Shown here piece by piece: positions 36,944 to 46,764 of a DNA stretch of 64,000 nucleotides. Numbering within the stretch: the first letter of the stretch is position 1; each line of letters begins with the position of its first letter. A program made the position numbers and the translations under genes. Origin of the DNA: Cocos nucifera (lineage: Eukaryota; Streptophyta; Magnoliopsida; Arecales; Arecaceae); NCBI GenBank assembly GCA_006176705.1, contig QRFJ01005887.1:1-64000 (forward strand), in the 5' to 3' direction. The notes beneath the pieces were generated by a model. It was not told the origin of the DNA. It worked only from the letters and a program-made list of their open reading frames with translations, and did not search any database.

Positions 36944-37315
36944 GTCAAATCATCTTGTTTTTTTAACTCCTTTTTAGATTTTTTTTATTGATGGTACCAA
37001 TAACTAATTATTTTAAGTATATAATGGATTTAGTTCCCCTTTGTGGCAGTATTCATGAAAAAATTATGCAAAAATAATAGCTCTTTACAACATAATTAAA
37101 TTATTTTTTTTTTACAGATATTAATGTAAAAAGATACTATTGGCATTTTACTGTTAAAATGAAAATTTTTATGTCAATGGTTACTCAAAAATCTCATAGA
37201 ATGTTGTAAAGATAGAATAATTTTATGAGTATATATGTAAATAGTATTTGTAGAAGGTAAATATGTGATAAGACATATTTACAAGAATATATATATATAT
37301 ATATATACATACACA
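36870..37315. mobile_element. MITE copy 3 (same family as 6885 and 14540)
   Basis: CAAATCATCTTGTTTTTTTAACTCC and the TTTTAGATTTTTTT that follows match the other two copies. The right end (AATAGTATTTGTAGAAGGTA then AAATATGTGATAAGACATAT) is the inverted counterpart of the ATGACTTAG / CACTATTTG ends. A (TA)n block has expanded in its left arm. It lies in WAK intron 2 about 300 bp downstream of exon 2. Confidence 0.55.
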
Positions 37316-37618
37316 TGCAAAAGATCCAAAAGTAAGAAAAACGGATGCTTACTTTGGTCTCTTTAAGGATCGGATAGATTAATTATGCTCAGGGGGCGCT
37401 AGTTGGTGGATGCCAAGTCTAGCAATCACCAAGTTTATGACATGGTCATCACACAGGTCCTACATAGGGGAGTAGACCAACAAGGCAAATTGACTTGTAC
37501 TAGCTAGGAGTGTTTCCAGTAGTTAACATCAGACAAAATAAATCATAATTAAAAACATATAACTCTAGCCTCTAGTGGTGGTTCCCCATTGACTAATAAG
37601 CAAATTTGAATGTGTTAC

Positions 37619-37777
37619 CCAAAGAAAGCTCCAGTGGCACCATGTTCCTACAGCCACTTCCTTGCTTTCTACCGTCACCAAGTTGGCCATGTGGACAGGC
37701 GCAAGAAACGCTTCCTGGCTCGTTGATGCATAATCCCACACAAGGATTGAGCTGTGGATCCATGCACTCATTAATAT
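37619..37777 (-). CDS. Wall-associated receptor kinase, exon 2 (calcium-binding EGF domain)
   Basis: This 159-nt exon encodes residues about 298-351. The acceptor TTTTGCTAG is at 37778 and the donor GTAACA is at 37618. It carries an EGF-Ca repeat (DINEC at the start, then NPCVGLCINEPGS, CACPHG, GDG) with six cysteines, GSGC and PLELSLG. This is the usual extracellular stalk just before the membrane in WAK proteins, where a Ca-binding EGF can support dimerisation. The next exon with matching phase and sequence lies 20.9 kb away. A pseudogene copy of this exon is at 60616-60774. Confidence 0.85.
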
Positions 37778-38251
37778 CTAGCAAAAGTAAAAATGTGTTG
37801 AAGTCAACAAGAAATGGGGTGACTGTGGAGTAAAAGCAAAGGTAAATCAATAAGATCGTGTATTGGTTGCAAACTGGATTATAATTTTAATTTTTGGAGT
37901 GAAATGGGTCATAGCTCAATAGCTGAATCTGTCGTCCGTTTGGAAAAAGATTCCAAGTCCATAATATGGCACGTATTTCTCCCAGATGTTGGACTTGGAT
38001 AACTCTCATATGCAGTAAATACGAAACCATTTTTGGTGTCCCCTTTACAATTCTAAAAAAAAATAATTTAAAAAATGTGAAAGAAAAGAGAAAACGAACA
38101 CGTAGGGTCTGCTGAACACCTCATATACCGGAAATTGCTTTCTAAGGATGTAAACAAGGAAATTTGGGATTGCCATTGGTGAAGAATATATATATATCTC
38201 CATATGTTTGTACGTGTGTGTATTAAACGTTTCATGTAAACTGATGCATAC

Positions 38252-39143
38252 CTGTGCATCCATCTGCCGCGTAAGGATTTCCATCGTATCCTAGGCTACA
38301 ATTGCAGCGATACCCAACCCCATTGGCTGAAGTATAACAGTAGCTGTTCTTCTTGCAAGCGTAGGTTTCGTCCTTCAATCTCGCTTCTTCGCATGTCTCA
38401 TTCCCAATAGCCCAATCCAACGTCACCAGATAACGATCTTGAGAAATTGGCTCGTCTTGCATAAGAGCAAGCAACATGTCAGTCGAGAATTTGAAGCTGC
38501 TTTGGTTAACAAAGAAGGCCTGGCTGCACGAGGGTTGTCCCAAGCCTTTATAAGCTGTTTGAATGCTTTGGAGCGTAAAGTTGAATCTCTTGAGTCCTTT
38601 AGGGATGAAGGCTTGACAACAGCCCCCGGTGCTAGAGCAAGATCCATTGGAAATTTCCTCCGTGGCAAAGGCAATGGAGGAGTTGCAGAAGGTCACACAA
38701 GTGCTTGCTGAGATACCATCAGGCCCCAGGATAACGGCTACATTCTCACAACCGATGATCGTCAACATGTTTCCCGAGCTCTTGGTGTCCGATATTGTGT
38801 AGGGGGTTCCCTCCAGGTCAATCCAGCCAGATTCTCGAGTGAAATTCGGGGGGCAGTCCACAGCAATGGCACCAGTGTAGATGCTCAGATGGCCTTGCAG
38901 GGAGATGCTTTCAACCTCGTAATACATAGAAGTGCCACCCAGCTGCAGCAACGGAGCAGCGTCGTCCGATTGGCAGCTTATTTCGAACTGTTTGTTCATA
39001 GCTTCACCGGATTTGCCGAAGGGGTAGGGAATGTCGATACAGCCCAGTGAAGACGATGAGTACTTTGCCTCTGACATGTACGCACCAAACGATGCTGCCA
39101 ACCATAATAGCAGCTTAAGAATCAGCGACAGCCCGAGGATCAT
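38252..39143 (-). CDS. Wall-associated receptor kinase, exon 1 (signal peptide, GUB_WAK module, EGF)
   Basis: The exon encodes residues 1-298. I chose the ATG at 39143 because MILGLSLILKLLLWLAA is an immediate signal peptide. An in-frame ATG at 39185 would add 14 basic residues. CIDIPYPFG (residues 35-43) is the hallmark of the galacturonan-binding module. The cysteine-rich ectodomain (GCENVAV, CVTFCNSS, GCCQAFIP) has several NxS/T sites. The first EGF-like repeat (CEEARLKDETYACKKNSYCY to DGCT) precedes donor GTATGC at 38251. The frame is fully open. The protein would sit in the plasma membrane with this part in the cell wall. Confidence 0.87.
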
Positions 39144-39185
39144 GTCCCTGGCCTCTCTCCGACGACGCCCTTCCCCGGCCTGCAA

Positions 39186-40060
39186 GATTAATGTGCGTTT
39201 AGCCCCACTTACATGGAGCAGCGCTGCAGAAAATTTGTGCAGAGGAGTGCCATGCGTGGTCTAAAACAGGGAGCAGAATCAACGGATAATAAATGATGCA
39301 GAAAAATTGTGGACAAATCATCCAAGACTTTCTGGCTATATTCCAAGAAATTTTTAGATAAACCCATTGGCAAAATCTTTTATGAATTCTTATTGACCAT
39401 TTTTTATCTTATGATGAATCAAAATTAATAATTAATAATTAATTAATTAATGTATGAATTTGTTATTGATTTTATCTGCTCGGTCCATCTATAAATTTTT
39501 TATTCTAAAAAATTTTTAAATAATATTTTTAGATAGAATGAATGTATCAGGTAGAATGAATCCATGTAAAAATTTTTAGATAAAATAAATCTACCCCATA
39601 ATTTTTTTCTATATTCCAGCCATGTGCCATATAGCTATAAATCCTTCCACATTTCCAACGTGCAGGATTTTTATTTTTTTATATTATTTTCAAAAAATTG
39701 GCAACGATGACCAGAAAATTGATGGCAGTCTTGGTATATCTTCATTGTAAGAAGAGCAGTTAATTGTTCCATTGCCATCATCCAATGGTTAATATTCCAG
39801 CCTTGAAAAAATCTGAGCTAAAGAACTTGGGTGCTAATTCAGCAGTAGGTAATTAATATTGAAATACAGGAAGAAGTTCCAGCTGCAAGGGAAGATATTC
39901 TGCAGGATGACTAGTGGGAATGAATGAAAGCATGCGATGCTGGACCAGTGTGTCCATGATCATGAAAGGCCCCTCAAGTGCCCTTGGAAGGGTTACGGGT
40001 TCATAGGCTCATGGTATTCAAAATATATATATATATATATTTATAATTTAGTGTGAGAAT
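39186..40060. other. Upstream flank of the WAK gene
   Basis: 39186-39370 is partly repeated at 60120-60400 beside the WAK pseudogene (GATTAATGT...TTGAGCCCCACTT and GCAGAAAAATTG...). It therefore belongs to the duplicated promoter or 5' leader. The rest is AT-rich, with TTAATAATTAATAATTAATT near 39427. I see no convincing core promoter. Confidence 0.4.
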
Positions 40061-40069
40061 CTGGATGAT

Positions 40070-40330
40070 ATTTATGAAGCTACGTCATGCAGAAAGAATT
40101 TCTCCAGCAACATAACCTTCAACTGGGGCATGGATGGGCCAGTACAGAGCCCATCAGCTGATCCCATGAAAGTATAACGATCTCTGCTATATCTACTGCA
40201 TTCCAATGTCGTGTCGGTGAAGTCACTAAAAGTCAGACAGCATAAATAGTTGTGGCCGTAAATGCGACCACGATCTGTTTTCACCGCAGTGCCACCTCAT
40301 GATGTACTTAGAATGTTGCACTGCTTCTCG
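40070..40330 (-). other. Unrecognised short ORF on the minus strand
   Basis: An open frame (40072-40284, extending upstream to about 40300) gives a 70-residue peptide rich in Cys, Arg and Asp without a motif I recognise. It lies about 1 kb upstream of WAK exon 1 and ends beside a (TA)n run. Codon use does not look like low-complexity repeat, so it might be an exon fragment, but nothing supports a function. Confidence 0.2.
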
Positions 40331-40378
40331 GTGGTTGAGCGAAAATGACTTAATTGTGGTGCTCTGATGTGCAAATGC

Positions 40379-40585
40379 CTCTTCCACGAGATTCGGCATA
40401 TCTATTGTGAAATGAAAATTACGATAGAATGGATGGGAAATGTCTCTTCCCCAAGATTCGGCATATTTATTATGAAATAAAAAATACGACAGAATGGACG
40501 AGAAATGTCTCTTCCACGAGAATGGATGAGAAATGTGTCTTCTCCGAGATTCGGCATATCTATTATGAAATAAAAAATACGGCAG
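40379..40585. repeat. Minisatellite, about 66-bp unit, three copies plus a partial
   Basis: CTTCCACGAGATTCGGCATA and the TCTATTGTGAAAT...GAATGGATGGGAAATGTCT that follow recur from 40446 and 40540. A shortened unit lies at about 40511-40539. Copies are roughly 85-90% alike by eye. Confidence 0.85.
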
Positions 40586-41394
40586 AACTCAACATTATCA
40601 TCGAATTTAGAATGATATCCCCTTATTGCTGATATTTTTTTAAATATTTTTTTTTAATTTTATAAATTATATTCATACAAAAAAAATTATATAAACCGAT
40701 CATCTTATTAATTAATTAAAAATAAATAAATAAATAAGAGAGAGAAGAAGAGAGACTTGATGTATTCTGAACTTTTACTTTCTCCAGCATGGTTTAAAGT
40801 TGGGAAAAGTTGAAAGGGCCTGGTACCTACCATCTGTGGCTTATTTATTTATTTTTAAGCTTTGAAGTCGGTCTTGTTCGACTAGGGGTGGGATTATGTT
40901 TCTATTAAATATAGCGTGGCAGATTAGATAGTTTATCAGATGGGTTTTCTTGATTACCACGTATCTCTCTTTCTTACGCAGCTGAATTATGATATAAGAT
41001 GCATGAATTAATTCAGGATATGTTGACACATTTAGCAAAAACATAAGAACGGTTTGATTAGGTATGGTGCATTTGAATGCACTAAATTCTGGGAATAGCA
41101 CCTCTATGCACACACGTAGACGAGTGTTGTCCGTGATTTATAATATCGCTTGTTCATACACCATCGGTAGGCACCTGCAAACGACTGTTCGACTGGCGTA
41201 CCACGAAGAAAGACGACCGATCAAAAGAAAATACGACCCTCTTCCCGTTTGTAGTTTGGTCCCCACGACTTATCTTTATTTTGGCCTAACTAGTGTCAGG
41301 TTGTTTTCAGAATGAATGTGGAATTAATTGTCGTGTACTTGCGTTAGTTGCCGGCTGAGGTGGCCTAATATTTGCAGGTTCGTGTTATGGGAAT

Positions 41395-41916
41395 TGTTAT
41401 GGATGCCCATCTTTCTCATGGAGCAGTGGTGTTACGTTATGTGATGTGTGGCAGTGAGCAAGCCAAAATTGTTTTGTATCACCAAATTAGAGATCTAATC
41501 ACATCTTCTTCATGTGATATCATCTTGATACAAGAGTCAAAAATTGCAGCACCTCCATTGGCCTTCCTTGACTCAATGGGTGGCTTCAAATTGGACTAAT
41601 GGGCAAACTTAGATGCTACCGGTTCAGTAGGAAATACTAATTAGATGGAACTCTAGAATGTTTGATGATAGAAACTCTATCATAAAGGAATTTTCACAAT
41701 CGGGGGAGCTCCAATTGTGTGGCTTTGAAGAAGAATATAAATATAACGACTGTTTATGTTCCTAGTGATAGGGATCAAGGAGATGCCTTGTTCCAGGAAT
41801 TCGTGAGTATTAGAAGGATTCCCTCGAGACCTGGGCTATTCGGCGGTGACTTCAACATTAATAATAAAAGAGGCAATCCATGGAGTTTTAACTTAGACAT
41901 ATATGTTGTTTATAAC
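41395..41916 (+). pseudogene. LINE (L1-type) endonuclease fragment
   Basis: Reads DIILIQESKI (about 41517-41546), like the LxQETK motif of the apurinic endonuclease domain. Then FGFDEEY-like decay, INITTVYVPSDRD (about 41735-41770) and FGGDFNINNKRGN (about 41840-41880), the GDFN active-site region. Stops at 41597 and 41636 break it. The frame is cut at 41916 by a solo LTR. The first 100 bp also match 13955-14045. Confidence 0.7.
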
Positions 41917-43194
41917 TGTTGGGGATAAAATTCACTCCTGCCGAAGTCCAGTTCGATGCTCAACCTAATGCAACCAGTAGTCATGGAAGAGATTCAGCGG
42001 ACGGATCTTAGTCGAACTCCTACAGCCAACTATCCCTTCAACCGATCAAGCTCCTTCGAACTCCCGACGGCCGAACTCCTCAACGGTGTTCCTCGGCCGA
42101 ACTCCTTAATGACCGTTCCGTCCGCCGATCGAGATCCTTCGAACTCCCAGCGGCCGAACTCCTCAACGGTCGTTCCTCGGCCGAACTCCTCAACGATCGT
42201 TCCATCAGCCGGTCGAGATCCTTCGGACTCCCAACGGCCGAACTTCTCAGCAGTCGTCCCTCGGCCGAACTCCTCAACGGCCATCCCTTCAGTCGGCCGA
42301 GCTTCTTCGGACTCCCAGCAGCCGAACTTCTCAGCACTCGTCCCTCGACCGAACTTCTCAGCGAACTCCTCGATGATCGTCCCCCGATCGGACTCCTCAG
42401 CAGCCGAGCTTCTTCCGAACTCCCAGCGGTCGAGCCTTAGCCGCACTCCTCCCGCCAGATGCCTACGAGAGCCGAACTCTCTCCAAGCTTCCTCTTCGAT
42501 CGGACTTCTTCGGGAGCTGGACTCGTTCCAGACATCCTTCGGTCGGACTCCTTCAGAAGCCATACTCCTCCCAGACACCTCCTTCGACCGACCGAGCTCC
42601 TACCGAACTCCTCAACGATCGGGCCTTAGCCGCTCACCTTCAGCCAGACGCCTATAGGAGCCGAACTCCTTCCGAGCTTCCTCTTCAAGAGTTCGAACTC
42701 TTCCGAAATGTGTACACATCAAAGCCCTTCAATTCTTCATTCGGCTCCGAGCGGCTCAGTACCAAGACAGCTGCAGCCATCACCATCAGTCCGTCGCAAG
42801 CGACAGCGATCCGCTACCAGGCGGCGATGACTGTCACCATCAACTCGCTGCAGACGGCACCTTTCCGTGAGACTGACTCCGCCGGACCTCGAGCGGCTCG
42901 CCAGCACGCGGCTACAGTTATCACCATCAAGCTCCACTATAAAAAAGATCCTCCAGATATACTAACTCGAACCTCTGATCTCTAAGCTCTCCTTTTCTTT
43001 TCGAAGCTCTGTGGAAATCATTCTCAAGCACTCCATTCCTGTTGGCCAGAGCTAACTTGATCATCGGAGGATCCTGCTGGAGCCACCTCCCACCGACTTC
43101 GGACGAAATTTTATTTTGCAGATCTCCGACGATCAATGACCTCGCCCACCTCCGCTCCAACTGATTTCGATGACGATCAAATTCTGCGTCAACA
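41917..43194 (+). mobile_element. Solo LTR (1278 bp) with perfect 5-bp target duplication
   Basis: It starts TGTTGGGGATAAAATTC, ends TTCTGCGTCAACA, and is flanked by ATAAC on both sides (41912-41916 and 43195-43199). No internal region exists. It contains a GC-rich array of CGGCCGAACTCCTCAACGG-like units (about 42050-42430, roughly 60-bp period). A TATAAAAAAG box lies near 42939 with leader-like sequence after it. Long ORFs on both strands within the array (for example 41956-42657) are repeat translations. The LTR start and end resemble the inverted LTRs at 30378-32365. Confidence 0.9.
42055..42430. repeat. GC-rich tandem repeats inside the solo LTR
   Basis: Units built on TCGGCCGAACTCCTCAACGG and CCTTCGAACTCCCAGCGGCC alternate, with a period of about 60 bp and some half units. 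They explain the long ORFs on both strands. Confidence 0.75.
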
Positions 43195-43649
43195 ATAACA
43201 ACCTAAGATTTCATCCAAAAGGATTCATAGTTATTTGGATTTCTTAGACTATAGTGCAGCAGTGCTACAATTTTTCCTAGCCCACGTAAACCATGAGTAG
43301 GGTCTGCTTTAATATTACTTGTAACAAATTAGAATCTTCCCTAAAAAAATCTGATTAGAAGAAATTACTTAAATTTTTGACTTTATATATCTATTTAAGA
43401 TCTATCTAATATATAACCGATGTAAAATGGAGGAGGAGCTTGTGGCTTTGGTTTCCTTTCCCACAAAGCGCTTGGATGGTGTATTCTTTTATCTCGTTGC
43501 GCACCCATATGAACAATATGTGGTGTTACTCAGAGTTTAGAGTTGAGCAACAATAGCTGATTACGATACCATGGAATGGGCAAAAGAACAAAAGTAGTAG
43601 CAACAGTAAAAACTTACTGCATTGTTTGTAAGAAACATGAACTATAACA

Positions 43650-44031
43650 TACTAATTAAGCTACTTCAATGTATTAAGTGGAGAGAAGCTAGGACTTCGA
43701 CCAGCACATTAGAGTGGGTCATGGCTGGACAAAAATATGGAATGGCGGGGGCAGGTACTTCTGCACGACATTATCTTGATCATCAACAGTCAGATTTCAA
43801 GCAAATTTTACCTCACATTTCTATAGGATCAATTAAATTCTATTCCTGTAAGAATTAATAACATAGTTAAAACATCTCATCAGTAATAACATAGCCGTGC
43901 TTCTCAGCGAAAAATAGTTTTTTAATAAATTTTTGGGAGAAAAGTATATTCACAGAGATCAAGCATGCCATGTGAGCAACTTTAGATGACAAAGCCACGT
44001 CCGGTGTACAGGGGTATGATAGTAAAACTAA
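43650..44031 (-). pseudogene. Duplicated WAK locus lacking the kinase exon
   Basis: 43650-43715 matches 14140-14205 (AAG[T/C]TACTTCAAT...GTGGAGAGAAGCTAGGAC), which lies downstream of the intact kinase exon. 43751-44031 matches 16840-17120, which lies upstream of it in intron 2. In this copy the two flanks are only about 35 bp apart, so the kinase exon and 3' region have been deleted. It is inferred to be a remnant of a tandem WAK duplicate. Confidence 0.55.
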
Positions 44032-44955
44032 ACAAGAACCACTACCCTACCGGGTGGCAAGGGACACCCGCTCAGCACCCATCTCGAGTCGGGTCGGGTT
44101 GGGCTCGAAAGACAAATCGGGTCGGATATACCCGAATCCGTCTACCTTTCTCCATTCCGCCGCCGCCGCCCGCCGCCCCATCTTCCACCGAGATTAAGCT
44201 CTCAAAACCTCACCAACTCACACCGCCACAACTCGGACAAAATCCATAGGAAAAACCGCAACCGGAACCTAAAAAGCCCACCGATCTCCCTCAGATGTTC
44301 TCCTTCCCCAACCGTGACCAACTCACACCGCCACAACTTGCACAAAATCCCATATGCTCGAGAAAAAACCCCAACCGGCACCTGAAAACCTCTCCGATCT
44401 CCCTCAGGTTCTCTCCTTCCCCAACCACGACCAACTCACACCGCCACAAATCGCACAAAATCCCGATAAAAAACCCCAATCGGAACCTAAGAAAACCCTC
44501 CCTCCGATCTCCCCCAGGTACTCTCCTTCCCCATGGATCTCCCAAAAAGTAAAAGAAGCGCAAAGGGAAAAGAATGATCAATCTATGTGGGACAAGGTCT
44601 TACCTTTCAATTTTTTTCCGTTTTTCTCTTGTTTCGTTGATTCTTCCTACGTTTTCCCCAGTTTTTTCCGCTGTTTTTCCGTCCTCAGGAGTCTTAATCA
44701 GATGGGAGGCTTCGGGCGGCCGAATAGGGAAGCTTAGACGTTGGCCGCGCCGCCGCCGCCGGGGTTGGGGAGGGAATGGGGACCCGCCGGCCGCAGGCAG
44801 CTGCAGCGCCTTGGGTAACGGCGTGGTCGGGGATTCGGATGGGTCGGTAGGGTTGTGGGTGGGTTTCACGCAAACTAGACAGAGGTTGATTTTTAAACTA
44901 TTTAAATAAGAGAGATGTTATCGAAGCGGGTTTCGAGCGAGGCATACCAGCATAC
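44032..44955. mobile_element. GC-rich insert, possibly a non-autonomous hAT-like element carrying captured sequence
   Basis: It lies between two blocks of WAK intron homology (44031 and 45690) and is absent from the sister intron. It opens CCTACCGGGTGGCAAGGGAC with GGGTCGGGTTGGG-type sequence and closes with CGGGTTTCGAGCGAGGCATA, in the style of hAT subterminal regions. Inside are CCGCCGCC-rich sequence, a tandem repeat, and a UTR-like stretch (44580-44860) that looks like host-gene sequence. No domain is identified, and the matching ends are weak. Confidence 0.35.
44212..44535. repeat. Three tandem units of about 105-113 bp
   Basis: ACCAACTCACACCGCCACAA starts units at 44212, 44317 and 44430. 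Each continues with GCACAAAATCC, AAAACCCCAACCGG and CTCTCCTTCCCCAACC. The ORFs over it are repeat translations. Confidence 0.85.
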
Positions 44956-45006
44956 CTATCCGATTTATTTTCTAAAAAAAATTATCAAGGACGCATCAGG
45001 TTAGCC

Positions 45007-45061
<55 letters not shown>

Positions 45062-45690
45062 TTTTAAAAAATTAAAATAAAAAAATAATATTTGATAATA
45101 TCAAAAAAAATAAAAATTAAAATAATTAAAATAATTATTTTATATATAAAGTAAAAAAATTTTACTCTTTCAAACTTGCTTTTCTTTTTTTTTTTTTGCT
45201 AAAAATTTATTTTTTCATGTCTAAAATATCAAACCAAAAAATAAAGTGCTCGACCATTTTTTTCTCATTTCCGTCCACTTCTCCTTTTCTTCCCGAACCA
45301 TTCTCTCTCATCGAGCTCTTTACCTTTTCACCTCCTTCTTTCTTTCTTCTTCCATATTCTCATCCTCCGTCAACCTGACCGACGAGCCTGACCGACGAGT
45401 TTGAATAATGCTACACTCTCTTCTTGATGAATGGAGAAATCTTTTTTGATCTATCTAGTATCGTCAAGTCCTAAAACAAATATTTCTTAAATTTTATATT
45501 TTTTTTTACTTTTTACTTTATAGCAACATAGTTACCAAACATGCTCTTTGCTTTTTTATTTTACTCAATATAAAAATAAAAAAATAAAAAAATATTTTTT
45601 TTTAAATTAAAAAATTAAAAATTAAAAAATATAATCAAATGCATTCTTAAATTATCTTGATTAAATATTTTTAATAAAAAAATTAATAAT
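44956..45690. other. AT-rich non-coding stretch with (TA)n microsatellite
   Basis: A perfect (TA)n occupies 45009-45058; A/T-rich low complexity and a pyrimidine-rich segment (45240-45380) follow. I see no gene. Confidence 0.6.
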
Positions 45691-45860
45691 CTTGATAAAA
45701 GCAAGATAATTTATTTGTCCAGCACCTTCTTTCAAAACTCTACTCCATCACAGTCTTATTAATTAGGTTTTTTTCTTTATTTTTTGAATGCGGTCCCGCA
45801 CACATCACAATCCAAAACCAAGACAAGTTAGGCAAATCATATAATATTTATTAACTAGTT
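45690..45860 (-). other. Second block of duplicated WAK intron
   Basis: Matches 23795-23950 directly downstream of the LTR array in the intact gene's intron 2. It confirms that 43751-45860 is a copy of that intron with a different insertion. Confidence 0.55.
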
Positions 45861-46319
45861 AAAGACCCACACATTATGCAGCACGGATAATTATGATCTA
45901 TGATTATTAAAATTTTTTAATAATAAATATTTTTTATCTTTTTTAATATATTATTTTATTTTATTTATTTATTATATATATTATACTTTTTATTATTATA
46001 TAAAATAATATTTTATTTTTTCTTGTCTCATATCTTCTCCACGTCCGTCAGTGCAACCTAACCCTCTTGCCGCCCCACAATGGCTCTCATTCTCTCTCGG
46101 CAAACGTCAATTTCGATTGCACTCTCGCCCCCTCTCTTCTTTCCATACCTTCTCCACATCCTCTGATGCCGTCCCACCTTCCATTGCCCCACCACTGCTC
46201 TCCTCTCTCGATAAATACTGATCCCAATCGCATCCCCCGATGCCCCTGCCGATACTGCCACCTCCGGCACCACTACTGTCCATCCTTTCTCCTCCCTTAC
46301 CTCCTGCTTGGCCTTCTTC

Positions 46320-46595
46320 CTACCGCCACCAACATCTCCCATCCCGGCCATCCCCCTTCGACCTCCTTCGCATGCTCTTATATTTTGAATTCCACTCGTA
46401 CCACTTCATGGCCCAGTAGGAAGGTCGGTCTCCGATGATGCTGTCGATGGTAGAAGCCATGGCATGGGCCTCATAATTGTGAATCTTCTTGTAATTGTGA
46501 AGAAGATTGTTCCACTTGTCGTTGCACTGGTTCTTATTCCGGAGATAGGTATTGTTCCAGCAATAATTCTTGACCCACTCTAAGTTCCTTAATTT
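46320..46595 (-). pseudogene. Trihelix (Myb/SANT-like) transcription-factor fragment
   Basis: An 88-residue open frame from about 46595 to TAG at 46320 contains WVKNYCWNN, then NKNQCNDKWNNLLHNYKKI, HNYEAHA, GDRPSYW and AMKWYE. This resembles the plant trihelix/MYB-like domain of ASR3-type repressors: KNQCNDKWDNL, YKK, and W..M.R.ER after a SYW. The expected basic ER-K-ER helix has decayed (WYEWNS). No start or upstream exon is visible, a stop lies just upstream, and a pyrimidine microsatellite borders it. It is probably a captured or relic exon. Confidence 0.7.
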
Positions 46596-46614
46596 TTAAA
46601 AAAATAAATTAAAT

Positions 46615-46735
46615 AAAAGAAAGAGAGAGAGGTAGACTCTTTATCTCTCTCTCTCCTCCTTTTTCTCTCTTTTTTTTTTCTTTTTTCTTCTTCTTCTTCT
46701 TTCTTTCTTTCTTTTCTTCTTTCTTTCTTGCCGAA
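46615..46735. repeat. Polypyrimidine microsatellite, (CT)n and (CTT)n/(CTTT)n
   Basis: About 120 bp of CT, TTC and TTTC units on the plus strand. Lysine/glutamate-rich reading on the minus strand is an artefact. Confidence 0.9.
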
Positions 46736-46764
46736 ACAGCGGATGGGCTAGTGGCTAGTGGTTC

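Larger units (their letters stand above)
15501..39185 (-). other. Gene model: WAK receptor kinase with a 20.9-kb transposon-filled intron 2
   Basis: Three minus-strand exons (39143-38252, 37777-37619, 16684-15501) join as in plant WAK genes: wall-binding plus EGF, EGF-Ca, then transmembrane-kinase. Exon 1 ends phase 1 (GCACAG before GTATGC) and exon 2 opens after CTAG with AT ATT AAT, giving DINEC. Exon 2 ends TTG G before GTAACA, and exon 3 opens GT GTG GGT, giving ELSLG-VGLS. The total of 2235 nt is 745 codons. Intron 1 is 474 bp; intron 2 is 20,934 bp and contains only repeats. Phase agreement supports one gene but is also expected of paralogues, so exons 1-2 and exon 3 could come from two broken neighbours. 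Confidence 0.65.

Noticed and set aside
36584..36991. Pro-rich ORF of 135 residues
   Set aside because: It crosses C-run, A-run and TA microsatellites and has no domain.
41956..42657. 233-residue Ser/Pro-rich ORF and a 182-residue antisense ORF
   Set aside because: They lie wholly inside a solo LTR with perfect target duplication and come from its GC-rich 60-bp repeats.
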